A stretch of DNA of 60,651 nucleotides from Halorhodospira abdelmalekii (GCF_016583625.1 NZ_NRRN01000015.1:1-60651); one strand, 5' to 3'; positions 1-12,351 are shown, counted from the stretch's first letter. The notes: generated by a model not told the origin, from the letters alone. A program made the numbers and translations.

Positions 1-553
1 GCCAGAGCCCGAGCCAGAACCCGAGCCGGAACCGGAGCCGGAGCCAGAACCAGAGCCGGAGCCGGAGCCGGAGCCAGAGCCAGAGCCGGAGCCAGAACCG
101 GAGCCCGAACCCCAGCCCGACCCGGCGGCCGAACGCGAGCGGCTGCGCGAGGAGATGCGGCAAGCCATGGAGCAGGAGCGCGAGACGCGCCGGCAACAGG
201 AGCTCGAGGCCGAGCGGCGCCGTTTGCAGGAGGAGCGGCAAGAGGCCGAAGAGCAGCAGCGCCTCGCCGGTCTGCAACAGCGTTATACTGCCGCGATCGC
301 CGATGCCGTCGAGCGGGCTTGGCGGCGGCCACAAGGCACCCCGGAAGGGCTAGAGGCCGTGATTCGGGTCTCGTTTACCCGTAGCGGTGCCGTTCGCCGG
401 GTCGAGATCATCAGCAGCAGCGGCCACGGCGCCTTCGATCGCTCGGTGGAGCAGGCCGTACAGCGCGCCTCCCCGGTCCCTTTCCCGGATGAGCCGGCCT
501 TACAGCAGCGCATGCAGACCATCACTTTTCGGTTTGCACCGGATCGAAGCTAA
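1..553 (+). CDS. tolA: TolA, C-terminal part (5' end outside window)
   Basis: Envelope-spanning protein that links the inner-membrane TolQR motor to TolB/Pal during cell constriction. The reading frame is open from base 2 and the N-terminal anchor lies outside the window. Visible parts are 18 consecutive Pro-Glu dipeptides (2-109), a Glu/Arg/Gln-rich coiled-coil segment, and the C-terminal TolA domain. That domain shows the usual RYTAAIADAVERAW start, a GxVRxVEIxSSSG strand-turn and an FDRSVEQAV helix. It sits 24 bp before tolB in the normal tolA-tolB-pal order. A TonB-like Pro-Glu rod in place of the usual Ala/Lys/Glu helix is unusual. The tol synteny makes TolA much likelier than TonB. Confidence 0.92.
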   Translation, partial: PEPEPEPEPEPEPEPEPEPEPEPEPEPEPEPEPEPEPQPDPAAERERLREEMRQAMEQERETRRQQELEAERRRLQEERQEAEEQQRLAGLQQRYTAAIADAVERAWRRPQGTPEGLEAVIRVSFTRSGAVRRVEIISSSGHGAFDRSVEQAVQRASPVPFPDEPALQQRMQTITFRFAPDRS

Positions 554-577
554 CAACCGCTGAACAGGGTAGCGCCT

Positions 578-2023
578 ATGCCTCTTCTGACAACTTGCGC
601 GCCGCAAAGGCAGCAGCTAAAGACTCCCGCACCGCCCTGGCGACCACGGCGTTCGGTCCGAGGCCGGCATCGGGCCGTGGGCCGTTTTGGTCTGAGTTGG
701 GCTCTTGTGATCGGCCTCTTGCTGGCCCCGCTCAAGAGTGGGCTCGCCGATGATGAGGTCGTGATCGACATCATCGGCGGAATTGAGGGTGCGACCCCGA
801 TCGCCATCGTCCCCTTCGCCTATGAGGGGGGCGACGAGGGGGCTGAGGTCGACGCCGAAGATCGAGAAGGCGCCGCTGCCGATGTCGACATCGCTGCCAT
901 CATCCGCAGCAATCTGGGCCGGACCGGGCGCTTCGACTTGCTGACCGAAGAGCAGTTGCTTGCCCACCCCGCGCGCTTTGCCGATGTCGACTTCGCTACT
1001 TGGCGGGCGCAGGGCATCGACCACTTGGTCGTCGGCGCCGTACGGCCGAGCGAACCGGGACGTTACGAGGTGCGCTTCGAGTTGCTCGATGTCTTTCGTG
1101 GCGAGCGCACCCAGGGCCGCCGTCTCCAGGTTGCGGAGCAGAACCTGCGCTCTGCGGCACACGTCATCTCCGATCGCATCTACCACGAGATCACCGGTCG
1201 TGCCGGCGTATTCAATAGCCGCATCGCCTACGTTGCGGTCGAAGAGCTCGGCGAGGGCGAGGGACGGCGCCACCGGTTGGTGGTGGCCGATGCCGACGGC
1301 CACCGCGGCCAGACCATTCTGACCTCGCGCGAGCCGATCCTCTCGCCCGCGTGGTCGCCGGAGCGCGACCGTCTGGCCTACGTCTCGTTTGAAGGGCGCC
1401 GCTCGCAGATCTTTGTCCAGGATCTGGGCAGCGGTACGCGGCAGCGCGTCGCCGACTTTCGCGGCATCAACAGCGCCCCCGCCTGGTCTCCCGACGGCGA
1501 CCGCCTGGCGGTCACCCTCTCGCGCGACGGGGCGGCCAATATCTACGTTATCGAACTGGCTAGCGGTGAGGTCAGGGCGCTGACCAACCACTGGGCGATC
1601 GACACCGAGGCGACGTGGGCGCCCAATGGCGAGCACCTCTACTTTACCTCTGATCGCGGCGGTCGCCCGCAGATCTACCGCATTAACAGCGACGGCAGCA
1701 ATCTCCAGCGGGTGACCCACGAAGGTCGCTACAACGCCCGCCCAAGCCTCTCACCCGATGGTCAGAAGTTGGCCATGGTGCACCAGCACGATGGGCAGTA
1801 CTATATTGCGGTGAAGGACTTAGAGACGGGGAGTGTGCGTCGGGTCAGTGAGGGGCCCGCCGATGAGTCGCCGAGCTTCGCCCCCAATGGCGATTTGCTC
1901 ATTCACACCGCCGGTGGTCTCGAGGGGACCCAGCTGCGCACGGCATCGCTGCTTGGGAATGCCTCCGTACCCTTGGAACCGACCGAGGAGCCGGGGATAC
2001 GGGTCCGTGAACCGGCGTGGTAA
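578..2023 (+). CDS. tolB: Tol-Pal system beta-propeller protein TolB
   Basis: Periplasmic protein that couples TolA to the peptidoglycan-binding lipoprotein Pal. The 481-residue frame has a long positively charged N-terminus, a hydrophobic segment at about 37-50 and a likely cleavage site near the Ala-Asp-Asp at 57-59. The TolB N-domain follows, beginning IDIIGGIEGATPIAIVPF. After it come five PD40-type propeller blades with repeated xPxWSPDGxxLA motifs. The ATG at 578 has an AGGGT ahead of it. A GTG at 677 would give a more conventional signal peptide, so the exact start is uncertain. Flanked by tolA and pal. Confidence 0.95.
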   Translation: MPLLTTCAPQRQQLKTPAPPWRPRRSVRGRHRAVGRFGLSWALVIGLLLAPLKSGLADDEVVIDIIGGIEGATPIAIVPFAYEGGDEGAEVDAEDREGAAADVDIAAIIRSNLGRTGRFDLLTEEQLLAHPARFADVDFATWRAQGIDHLVVGAVRPSEPGRYEVRFELLDVFRGERTQGRRLQVAEQNLRSAAHVISDRIYHEITGRAGVFNSRIAYVAVEELGEGEGRRHRLVVADADGHRGQTILTSREPILSPAWSPERDRLAYVSFEGRRSQIFVQDLGSGTRQRVADFRGINSAPAWSPDGDRLAVTLSRDGAANIYVIELASGEVRALTNHWAIDTEATWAPNGEHLYFTSDRGGRPQIYRINSDGSNLQRVTHEGRYNARPSLSPDGQKLAMVHQHDGQYYIAVKDLETGSVRRVSEGPADESPSFAPNGDLLIHTAGGLEGTQLRTASLLGNASVPLEPTEEPGIRVREPAW

Positions 2024-2123
2024 GAGGCCGGACTCATGCCGATACCGCCATCGCCAGCCGCCCGCTGCTGCCGCGACCGCGCCGTCAAGAGAAACTCGTT
2101 CTGTTCTGGAGTCGAAGACCGCT

Positions 2124-2903
2124 ATGGCAACTCGTTTTGCAACACCGACAGAACCCATAGGACTGGATAAGCCCTCCGTCTCGAAGGGGCTGGCGGACAC
2201 CCCTGCACATCCTGCAGCGCCGATGCCACGACCGGCGGATGGATTCCGCCAAGCGGGCGCATCCCGCCAAGCCACAGCGCAGGGGGCGAAACAGCGTTAC
2301 TGGCCGCCGTTCGCGCTGCGAAACGTGCTGCTGGTCACTGTCGCAGCACTCCTGCTCGGCGGCTGTGCGAGCTGGTTCGAAGAGCAGCCGGACGACGACT
2401 GGGAGACCGAGGAGGTCGATGAGCGACCCATTGCCGCCGACGATCCGGACGCCACTGAAGACCCGCGGGCTGTCGAGCGCCGTCGCGTGGAGGAGGCGCG
2501 TGCGCGTGGTCTCGATCTCGACGACCCGCTCGAGGCAGCGCTGCTCGATGAGCCGCACGAGATCGATAACCCCCTTGCGGTCCGGCGCGTCCACTTCGCC
2601 TTCGATTCGAGCGAGGTTCGCGATGAGTACCTTCCGGTGCTGGAGGCGCACGGTCGCTATCTTGCCGAGCATCCGCAGCGCCGCATGACCATCGAGGGGC
2701 ACACCGACGAGCGCGGATCCCGCGAGTACAACCTCGCCCTTGGTGAGCGGCGTGCCGAATCGGTGATGCGCTTGCTGCTCGCGAACGGCGCTGAACGCCG
2801 GCAGCTAGAAGTTGTCAGCTACGGTGAGGAGGATCCGTTGGTTAGTGAGTCGAACGAGGAGGCGTGGGCGCAGAACCGCCGCGCCGAGTTGCTTTATGAC
2901 TAA
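2124..2903 (+). CDS. pal: Peptidoglycan-associated lipoprotein Pal
   Basis: Outer-membrane lipoprotein that holds the outer membrane to peptidoglycan. A lipobox (LLLGGC) is followed by an acidic linker of about 70 residues. The C-terminal OmpA-like domain shows VHFAFDSSEV and the peptidoglycan-binding GHTDERGSREYNLALGERRA segment. I chose the ATG at 2124 (259 aa) because a GGAG lies 12 bp upstream. That puts about 80 residues before the lipobox Cys, far more than a normal type II signal. An ATG at 2223 shortens this to 47, and a CTG or GTG just before the hydrophobic stretch is also possible. Overlaps cpoB by 8 bp. Confidence 0.9.
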   Translation: MATRFATPTEPIGLDKPSVSKGLADTPAHPAAPMPRPADGFRQAGASRQATAQGAKQRYWPPFALRNVLLVTVAALLLGGCASWFEEQPDDDWETEEVDERPIAADDPDATEDPRAVERRRVEEARARGLDLDDPLEAALLDEPHEIDNPLAVRRVHFAFDSSEVRDEYLPVLEAHGRYLAEHPQRRMTIEGHTDERGSREYNLALGERRAESVMRLLLANGAERRQLEVVSYGEEDPLVSESNEEAWAQNRRAELLYD

Positions 2904-3777
2904 AAGTGTACATTTTTTTGCAGCGCCGTTTACCAGGCAGATTACGCTGCGGCGCGCGGTTATCGCGGCGGCAGGGCTGGTGGTTTTGTTCGCCGGATTC
3001 TGCCCGCTGCCGTCTGGCATGCCGCTCGTCGGTGTCGCTGCGGCCAGCGAGGAGGAGGCCGGCGAGTCGGCCTCGGAGCGGCACGGCTTGACGGCCCTGG
3101 TGCGCGATCTGGAGCGCATCAAACAGGAGAATCGCGAGTTGCGTGGCGAACTCGAAGGACTCGAGCACCAGCTGCGCCGCCTGGAGCAGCAGCAGCGTTC
3201 GCTCTACGAGGATCTGGATGAGCGCATCATGGAGCTACACGCCCAAGACCGTCCTGCTGCATCGTCCCCGCCTGAAGCCGAGCCCCCTGCGGGTTGGCGG
3301 CCAGCCGACGGGCCGGTGCCCGATCTCGAGGGTCCCATGGGCGCTCACGTTCCAGGAGCCGCAAGCGGGGATGAGACCAACGCGACGGAAGTGGATGAGC
3401 GCTCGCTCTACCAGGGGGCCTTCGAACGACTCAGTGATGGCGACTTCGGCGCCGCTCGGGAGGGTTTTGCCCGTGTTGTCGAGCACTTCCCGGAGGGCCG
3501 TTACGCGCCGAATGCGCTCTACTGGATTGCCGAGACCTATTATGCCGAGCGCGAATTCTCTGCCGCCCGGGAGAGGTTCAAGCAAGTCGTGATCGATCAC
3601 CCAGAGAGCGAGAAGGCCGGCGATGCTTTGTTGAAGCTTGGCTACGTCGCCTTTGAAGAGGGCGACTACGACGAAGCCCTCGAACGGCTTGAACAGGTGC
3701 GTGCCGCTTACCCAGAGAGTACCGCCGCGGAACTGGCGCAGCGGCGCATCGGCGAGATCCGCCGACTTTCGCCGTGA
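2896..3777 (+). CDS. cpoB: Cell division coordinator CpoB (YbgF)
   Basis: Periplasmic TolA-interacting protein that coordinates outer-membrane constriction with peptidoglycan synthesis. The 293-residue frame has a signal sequence (hydrophobic segment about 22-37, Ala-rich cleavage region near 50). A trimerisation coiled coil follows (about 65-110, Leu/Gln/Glu heptads). After a Pro-rich linker, three TPR units fill the C-terminus, including the AxYWIAExYYxxxEFxxARxxF pattern. The ATG at 2896 overlaps the pal stop by 8 bp, indicating translational coupling. This is the last gene of the tol cluster before tRNA-Lys. Confidence 0.93.
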   Translation: MTKSVHFFAAPFTRQITLRRAVIAAAGLVVLFAGFCPLPSGMPLVGVAAASEEEAGESASERHGLTALVRDLERIKQENRELRGELEGLEHQLRRLEQQQRSLYEDLDERIMELHAQDRPAASSPPEAEPPAGWRPADGPVPDLEGPMGAHVPGAASGDETNATEVDERSLYQGAFERLSDGDFGAAREGFARVVEHFPEGRYAPNALYWIAETYYAEREFSAARERFKQVVIDHPESEKAGDALLKLGYVAFEEGDYDEALERLEQVRAAYPESTAAELAQRRIGEIRRLSP

Positions 3778-3967
3778 CTTCGACTTCGACTTCGGTTTCG
3801 GCCTCGGCCTCGACCTTGATCTGCTCGCCTTGGCCCCTTTGCCTTGATCTTGTGATGGTTCCGGGGATGGCTTCTCAGTTGAGCTCGGAGAGCGGTGGCG
3901 CGCGCAGAGCGTAGCCGTCCTCTTTCCGCGAGTGGGCTATCGACAACTCGGAACGAAGCAAGAGAGG

Positions 3968-3996
3968 TTTTCAGCCGGCGACTTCTTCGGTAGAAT
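3968..3996 (+). promoter_or_regulatory. sigma-70 type promoter of tRNA-Lys
   Basis: TTTTCA at 3968-3973, a 17 bp spacer and TAGAAT at 3991-3996, ending 12 bp before the tRNA 5' end. Position and spacing suit a stable-RNA promoter. Assigned by eye. Confidence 0.55.
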
Positions 3997-4008
3997 GCGA
4001 CGCTGCGT

Positions 4009-4084
4009 GGGCCGTTAGCTCAGTCGGTAGAGCATCGGACTTTTAATCCGCTGGTCGTAGGTTCGAATCCTACACGGCCCACCA
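4009..4084 (+). tRNA. tRNA-Lys (anticodon TTT)
   Basis: A 76 nt cloverleaf with a perfect 7 bp acceptor stem (GGGCCGT with ACGGCCC). It has the D-loop motif TAGCTCAGTCGGTAGAGC, an anticodon loop CTTTTAA centred on TTT, the T-arm GGTTCGAATCC and an encoded CCA end. It lies downstream of cpoB, a common gammaproteobacterial position for tRNA-Lys. Confidence 0.98.
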
Positions 4085-4204
4085 CTTCCCCTTCCAGTAG
4101 CGTCCACTTACAACCGACAAACCCACCTAAACGCTCGGAATTGAAGCCTTTTTACTCCGCGGTTGTCCAAGGCCGTCCCTTGTCAAATAATCCGCGTGAA
4201 CCTT

Positions 4205-4270
4205 CGCCCACTCGGGCGAGCAGGTAAGGTATGTCGCCGGCAGCTGCCTGAGCAGAGGGAAGCCTCGCCC
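4205..4270. other. Mutually exclusive hairpins in the tRNA-Lys/MCP intergenic region
   Basis: The segment GGGCGAG (4214-4220) can pair with CGCCC just upstream (4205-4209) or with CTCGCCC at 4264-4270, so two competing stems are possible. No gene follows on the plus strand: the region lies 3' of the minus-strand chemoreceptor. I recognise no RNA family. The rest of 4085-4322 holds nothing I can name. Confidence 0.3.
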
Positions 4271-4322
4271 ATGGCGCGTCAGCGCTTAGGGCGGGGAGCA
4301 GTCACCAGTTCACAAACGCCGA

Positions 4323-6368
4323 TTATGGCTCGTGGTGCGAGACGGTAAACCGGTTCGTTTGCCCCTGCAAATCGGCGGCGAGCCGGGCTAACTCGTCACT
4401 GGCGCCGGTGACTTGTTCAGCACTAGAGGCCGCGTCCTCAGCGAGTTCACGAATGCTGGTGATGCTGCGGTTCATCTCCTCGGCAGTGCTGCTCTGTTCC
4501 TCCGCTGCTGATGCGATTTGTGTGTTCATCTCGTCGACGTGGCCGACCGAACGGGCGATCGCATCCAGTGCTTCGGCGGCGCTGTGAGCCTGATCGACAC
4601 CGCTTTGGGCGCGTTCGCGGCTGCTCTCCATGACGTGGACCGACTCGCTGGCGCTCCCCTGGAGGCGCTCGATCGTCTCTTTAATCTCGCGGGTCGAGTC
4701 CTGGGTGCGCTGAGCTAGCTTGCGAACTTCGTCGGCGACGATCGTAAAACCGCGCCCAGCTTCACCGGCTCGTGCGGCCTCGATCGCAGCGTTGAGTGCG
4801 AGCAGATTGGTCTGGTCGGCGATCTCATTGATCACGTTGAGGACTGTGCTGATGTCTTCGCTATCGGCAGAGACGCGACGAATGACGGCGGCGGCGTTTT
4901 CGATTTCGTCGGCCAGTGCCGCGATCGTTTGCGCCGTTTCGTTGACCACATCAAGGCCGCTGTTGGCCTCTCTGTCGCTGTTGCGGGTGGCTTCGGCGGC
5001 GCCGGCGGCGTTGCGTGCGACCTCCTGTACTGTTGCGGTCATCTCATTCATCGCCGTCGCGACCTGATCGGTCTCTTGGCGTTGGCGCTCGATATTATCG
5101 GCGCTAGAGCGTGCGGTTGTCGCGAGCTCTTCGGAGGCGGAAGCGATCTGGCTGGTGGCGCTGGTGATTTGGCGGATCAGACCCTCTAAGGTGGCCGTGA
5201 CCTCGTTAAAGTATCCAGCAATATCGCGCATCTCGTCGCGGCTGGCGACCTCGACCCGTGCGGTCAAGTCGCCGGCACTCAGTGACCGGCTGACGGCGGC
5301 AATGCGATCGACGCTGACCGCGATCGAACGGTAGAGACCTACGAAGAGGTAGGCGATGATCAACAGTACGCCGATGACGAGCGCCCAGGCGAGGTAGCTG
5401 GTCCGTGCGGTACTCTGCAAGCGTTCTGCAAAGAGCGCATCGAGGGTCGGCACCATGGCGTCGTAGAGGACGTAGATCTCCTCAATGGTGGCCGTTGCTG
5501 CGTTGAAGAGACTCTCTGCATCGACGGTAATCGAGTCCGCCTCCAGTAACTCAGTGTGCACCAGCGTTGAGAGTGCCTCAATACCGCGAGCGGTGTTGCC
5601 GAGTTCGTTGCTCAGGGACTCACGCAGTGCGGGGTTTGCATCAAAGGCCTGCTCTAGACCGCGAGTGAGGGCGTCGTTATGAAGCTCCATCTCGTTCATC
5701 AGGACCGCGAGACGCAGTGCTTGCGTCCCATCCAGGTTGCCGGCCGCCGCCGCCGCGGAGCCGATGGCCCGCGTCTGCCCCATCGCTTCAGTCAGGCTGA
5801 GCAGGCGATTGACTAGGGCGTCTCCTTGGTAATAGCTGTCCGGGTAGGGGTCGAAAGTAATCTGCGAGGTGTCAGCAACATGCGAGATAAGGCTCAACGT
5901 CTCGTCGATCAGGTCGGTATGGCGCCGAAAACTCTCGGCGCCAGATAGGTTGCGAAGATCGCCCTGGAGCCGACTCCACTCCCTGTGGATGCGCTGCAGG
6001 CGGTCGCCAGTCTCTAGGCGCCCACCCAAGCGCTCGTCCACGGCGGCGAGCTGTTGCAGCGCGCGGTCGGTAGCCGCACGTGCCTCTTGAGCGAGGCGTT
6101 CAGCCTGGCGGTCGCCGGCGAGGACGGCGGCCATCGAGCCGCGGTGGCGCTGCAAATGCTCTATAGGAAGGCGGGCGGCGCTGATGTACTCCAGGCCACG
6201 GCGTTCACCTTCGAGAAACTGAGCCCGATCGCCGACCTCTTGCAAACTCAGCACGCTTAGTGCACCCAGCGGCACCATGACGACCACAAAGATCAGGCCG
6301 AACTTGAAGGGAAAGCGCAGTCGATCCATGAGCGCCGTGGCGGGCGCAAAAAGCGTTCCGATCTTCAT
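4323..6368 (-). CDS. Transmembrane methyl-accepting chemotaxis protein
   Basis: Chemoreceptor of 681 residues. TM1 is at about 22-42, followed by a large helical periplasmic domain (about 43-320) containing a [20 protein letters not shown] segment. That segment is typical of the all-helical ligand domains found in this receptor type. TM2 is at about 323-346, a HAMP domain at about 347-400 ([19 protein letters not shown]), and the cytoplasmic signalling hairpin follows. The hairpin tip reads [22 protein letters not shown]. There is no C-terminal xWxxF tether. It sits alone, 71 bp downstream of wrbA on the same strand with palindromes between, and away from the che cluster. Ligand unknown. Confidence 0.93.
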   Translation of the reverse strand: MKIGTLFAPATALMDRLRFPFKFGLIFVVVMVPLGALSVLSLQEVGDRAQFLEGERRGLEYISAARLPIEHLQRHRGSMAAVLAGDRQAERLAQEARAATDRALQQLAAVDERLGGRLETGDRLQRIHREWSRLQGDLRNLSGAESFRRHTDLIDETLSLISHVADTSQITFDPYPDSYYQGDALVNRLLSLTEAMGQTRAIGSAAAAAGNLDGTQALRLAVLMNEMELHNDALTRGLEQAFDANPALRESLSNELGNTARGIEALSTLVHTELLEADSITVDAESLFNAATATIEEIYVLYDAMVPTLDALFAERLQSTARTSYLAWALVIGVLLIIAYLFVGLYRSIAVSVDRIAAVSRSLSAGDLTARVEVASRDEMRDIAGYFNEVTATLEGLIRQITSATSQIASASEELATTARSSADNIERQRQETDQVATAMNEMTATVQEVARNAAGAAEATRNSDREANSGLDVVNETAQTIAALADEIENAAAVIRRVSADSEDISTVLNVINEIADQTNLLALNAAIEAARAGEAGRGFTIVADEVRKLAQRTQDSTREIKETIERLQGSASESVHVMESSRERAQSGVDQAHSAAEALDAIARSVGHVDEMNTQIASAAEEQSSTAEEMNRSITSIRELAEDAASSAEQVTGASDELARLAADLQGQTNRFTVSHHEP

Positions 6369-6386
6369 AGAATCTCCGCAAGACAG

Positions 6387-6437
6387 CCCGCGACTTCAAT
6401 CGCGGGAGGAAGTGTACAGTCTGCGACTTCAGTCGCA
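6387..6437. repeat. Pair of related palindromes between wrbA and the chemoreceptor
   Basis: CCCGCGA/TCGCGGG (6387-6406, loop CTTCAA) and TGCGAC/GTCGCA (6422-6437, loop TTCA) share the core GCGACTTCA-TCGC, 16 bp apart. On the minus strand they lie between the wrbA stop and the receptor start. They could end or process the wrbA transcript, but there is no T-tract. Confidence 0.55.
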
Positions 6438-6439
6438 AG

Positions 6440-7039
6440 TTATCGACCGTGTAAACGCTGGGCGATTTGCGCGACGTGCTGACCCTGATAGCGGGCAAGC
6501 GCGAGCTCTTGCTCGTTCGGCTGCCGAGAACCGTCGCCACCGGCAATCGTACCTGCGCCATACGGGCTGCCGCCCTTGACGACCGAGAGATCGGTAAGCT
6601 CCGCAGCCGCGTAGGGCAGTCCGACAATTACCATGCCGTGATGAGCCAAGGTGTGCCAAAACGAGGTGATCGTGGTCTCATTCCCCCCGCCGGTGCCGGT
6701 CGAAGTAAAGACGCTGCCGACCTTGCCGATGAGCTTGCCGTTAAACCACAGCGATCCCGTTTGGTCGAGAAAGTTGCGCATCTGTGCAGCCATATTGCCG
6801 AAGCGCGTCGGTGTGCCAAAGAGGATCGCATCGTAATCGGCAAGTTCCTCAGGGCTCGCCAGCGGGGCCTCCTGATCGAGTTTGACGCCGGCCTTTCGGG
6901 CCGTCTCCTCCGGCATCGTCTCGGGGACGCGCTTAACCGTCACCTGAGCGCCTGTGCTCTGCGCGCCCTCTGCAACAGCTCGCGCGAGCGTCTCTACGTG
7001 GCCGTATGTCGAGTAATAGAGAACCAGGATCTTGCTCAT
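6440..7039 (-). CDS. wrbA: NAD(P)H:quinone oxidoreductase WrbA
   Basis: Flavodoxin-like FMN enzyme that reduces quinones by two electrons, a cytoplasmic oxidative-stress function. The 199-residue protein starts [19 protein letters not shown], the FMN phosphate-binding loop. It also contains the family-typical [20 protein letters not shown] and [13 protein letters not shown] segments. A GAGGTGG Shine-Dalgarno 4 bp before the ATG at 7039 fixes this start over a longer upstream extension of the frame. Length matches the family (about 198 aa). Divergent from the RDD gene. Confidence 0.95.
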   Translation of the reverse strand: MSKILVLYYSTYGHVETLARAVAEGAQSTGAQVTVKRVPETMPEETARKAGVKLDQEAPLASPEELADYDAILFGTPTRFGNMAAQMRNFLDQTGSLWFNGKLIGKVGSVFTSTGTGGGNETTITSFWHTLAHHGMVIVGLPYAAAELTDLSVVKGGSPYGAGTIAGGDGSRQPNEQELALARYQGQHVAQIAQRLHGR

Positions 7040-7286
7040 CAAGCCACCTCGTCTAGTTATCGTCAGTGTGTCTCGAAGATGTGCCGAAGAGAGCATCAGC
7101 GGTTGAGGATGCCTACAAACGGAGAGTGACCGCAACCTGGAAGGGTACCAAAGGTCCGGTTACTACCGCTCGCACAAGCAAAGGCAGTCGCACGAACCGG
7201 CCTGAGCGTTTATGGTGGCGCTAAGTGGTTGGCTTTACCTTTGAGAGAGTGAGCAAGCACAGAGAAAACCCACGGAGGAGTCTGCT

Positions 7287-7766
7287 ATGACTGAAGAGCC
7301 GAGCAAGCAGTCAATCGCCGAATCCAATCGCACAACGTACGGCGGATTTTGGGTCCGCGTCGGGGCCGCCCTCATCGACCTGGTGGTCATGCTGGTTCCA
7401 ATCCTGTTGCTCTCCTTCCTGTTGCTCGTGGTGATCTCTCCGACTACGCATGAGGAGCAGCTGATCTACGATGTGGTTGATTCGCTGCTCGGCTTCGCCC
7501 TGTGGTTGGTCTACACCGCTGGACTTCACTCCTCCAGTTGGCAGGCCACGGTCGGTAAACGCGCCCTCGGTCTAAAGGTCACCGACCTCGACGGCAACCG
7601 CATCAGCTTTGCCCGTGCTACGGGCCGCTATCTGGCGGAGTTTCTGAACCTCCTGACCCTCGGCATAGGCTACATCATGGTCGCACTGACCGAGCGCAAG
7701 CAGGGGCTGCACGACAAGGTGGCGAGTACCTACGTGGTGCGCACCGAAGAGAAGGGGCTATTCTGA
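7287..7766 (+). CDS. RDD family membrane protein
   Basis: Small integral membrane protein of 159 residues with the RDD hallmark: an Arg-x-x-Ala-x-x-x-Asp start (FWVRVGAALIDLVVM) opening TM1 at about 25-50. A second TM lies near 65-85. After it come VGKRALGLKVTDLDGNRISF, a third TM near 118-135, and the ERKQGLHDKVASTYVV ending typical of the family. The start has a strong GGAGGAG. The family's biochemical role is poorly defined and I assign none. The 3' end is 3 bp from that of the convergent peptidase gene. Confidence 0.88.
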   Translation: MTEEPSKQSIAESNRTTYGGFWVRVGAALIDLVVMLVPILLLSFLLLVVISPTTHEEQLIYDVVDSLLGFALWLVYTAGLHSSSWQATVGKRALGLKVTDLDGNRISFARATGRYLAEFLNLLTLGIGYIMVALTERKQGLHDKVASTYVVRTEEKGLF

Positions 7767-7769
7767 GCG

Positions 7770-10091
<2,322 letters not shown>

Positions 10092-10187
10092 GAGGTCCTC
10101 TCCATTTATAGCCTAGACGGTCGTCTTGTAGCCTACTCTGCGGCCTGATTCTATCGCACCTGTGCTCGATTTGGGTCGTAGGCTTGA

Positions 10188-11213
<1,026 letters not shown>

Positions 11214-11253
11214 GGGGGCGGTGAGGTAGGTAGCGCGCTGTTCCCCGGTGCGT

Positions 11254-11293
11254 AGCGGCGGCCCTGAGCGCTGATCTGCCCAAGGCCGCCGCT
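11254..11293. terminator. Inverted repeat between convergent trxB and lipoprotein genes
   Basis: A perfect 10 bp stem, AGCGGCGGCC (11254-11263) with GGCCGCCGCT (11284-11293), and a 20 nt loop, about 40 bp after the trxB stop. It has no T-tract, so it is either a weak bidirectional terminator or an mRNA 3'-end stabiliser. Confidence 0.4.
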
Positions 11294-11404
11294 GACCCGG
11301 TCTCTCCAGCTAGCCAGTCGCGCTCTAGCCAGTCGCTAAGTGGTCCAGCCGTGCGCCAGCCGCTCGCGCGTTTCCCGGTTGCGCATCGGCCCGTTGCGCG
11401 TCGG

Positions 11405-11995
11405 TTAGTCGCGCGTCGGGTAGTTTTGCGCAATGCGCTCAAGCGCCTCAAGCTGTTCCGGGCTGCCGCCGGTAAAGGCGCGGACCGCGCCGTTGCGGTC
11501 GCGGTAAAAGACGGTTGGGACACTGCGTACCCCGAGGCCAGATGCGAGTCGAGTGTTGTCGTCGACTGCTTGCGGGGCGTCGATGTCGGCGTGGGCCTCT
11601 CCGAGGAGGGCTGCGGCGTCATTGCGCGATTGTGGCCCAAGAAAGCCAACTGGGATCCAGCGCCACTCGACGTTGGGGGTGGCCCCCTGACTGATGCGCT
11701 CGTGCAGGCGGGTGCAGGCGGGGCATTGCGGGTCGGTGATCGCGTAAGCAATCAGCGCGCCTTCGCCTTCGCGAATGAAGTGGCTGCCTTGAAAGCGTTC
11801 GAGTTCAGCCCACGAGCGGGACTCGCTGTTCCCTGGGGTCTGCGTCGTGCTGCTGTCGTCGTCGTTATTCGAACAGCCAGTGGCCAGCAGGAGCAGCAGC
11901 AGGGCGATCAGGGCAACGCCGAGGCTGCGTCCCGCGGCGCTCCAGCTCTTGCCCGCGGTCACGGGGTGGGTCGGGAAAGTGCGTTGCTGCGGCAT
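11405..11995 (-). CDS. DsbC/DsbG-like thioredoxin-fold lipoprotein
   Basis: Exported thiol:disulfide protein of 196 residues. The N-terminus has a long hydrophobic segment (about 25-39) and a lipobox at Cys41 (LLATGC). An Asp/Ser/Thr-rich linker follows, then a thioredoxin fold with Cys91-Pro-Ala-Cys94, an insertion helix region and a cis-Pro loop (RSVPTVFY). The domain resembles the catalytic half of DsbC/DsbG without their N-terminal dimerisation domain. The ATG at 11995 is chosen because a GGAGGAG lies 6 bp upstream, rather than ATG 12013 or 12037. It probably reduces or isomerises disulfides in the periplasm; the partner is unknown. Confidence 0.82.
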   Translation of the reverse strand: MPQQRTFPTHPVTAGKSWSAAGRSLGVALIALLLLLLATGCSNNDDDSSTTQTPGNSESRSWAELERFQGSHFIREGEGALIAYAITDPQCPACTRLHERISQGATPNVEWRWIPVGFLGPQSRNDAAALLGEAHADIDAPQAVDDNTRLASGLGVRSVPTVFYRDRNGAVRAFTGGSPEQLEALERIAQNYPTRD

Positions 11996-12351
11996 GGGGG
12001 GCTCCTCCGTCATCTGTCCGCTTGTCTGTTGTCTCATCGGTTCGTTGCTTAAGTGGAGATAGTGGTTGTGGTCATGTGGGGATCGCGCTTATGTGGGAGC
12101 GGTGCCGCGGGCTATGGTGAGGCCCCGGTGGCTACGGCATGTGCCTTTAGGGTGGGCTCTCCACAGTTTGATCCCGCCGCTTCCCCGCGGATGGTGCCAC
12201 GCTAACATAGCCGGTTCCGCGGGTGGCGCGCTATACTCGGCTGTGCGCTGCGGGTTCAGTGTTCTGTTGAGTCGCTGGCGTCGGCTGTTCAAGGTGCCGT
12301 GTTTCGTGTCAATCTTTTCGAAATCTTCAATTCTATGGGACGGGGTGGATC
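11996..12351. other. Divergent intergenic region before ugd
   Basis: 356 bp between the minus-strand lipoprotein start and ugd. I see a TATACT (12232-12237) without a convincing -35 partner. A purine-rich GGGACGGGG (about 12339-12346) could serve ugd as its ribosome binding site. Open frames here (for example 12066-12557) overlap ugd or lack protein-like composition. No RNA motif recognised. Confidence 0.4.

Noticed and set aside
1-553. TonB rather than TolA
   Set aside because: Pro-Glu repeats are TonB-like, but the C-terminal domain pattern and the position 24 bp before tolB-pal-cpoB fit TolA.
617-1720. 367-codon open frame antisense to tolB
   Set aside because: Shadow of a GC-rich gene; the plus strand encodes an unmistakable TolB and the antisense product has no domain-like pattern.
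3778-3848. Continuation of cpoB through the TTCGAC-type repeats
   Set aside because: The cpoB frame stops at 3777; the following GACTTC repeats are only compositionally similar and open in another frame.
4163-4348. 61-codon frame after tRNA-Lys
   Set aside because: Weak start, runs into the antisense end of the receptor gene, no recognisable features.
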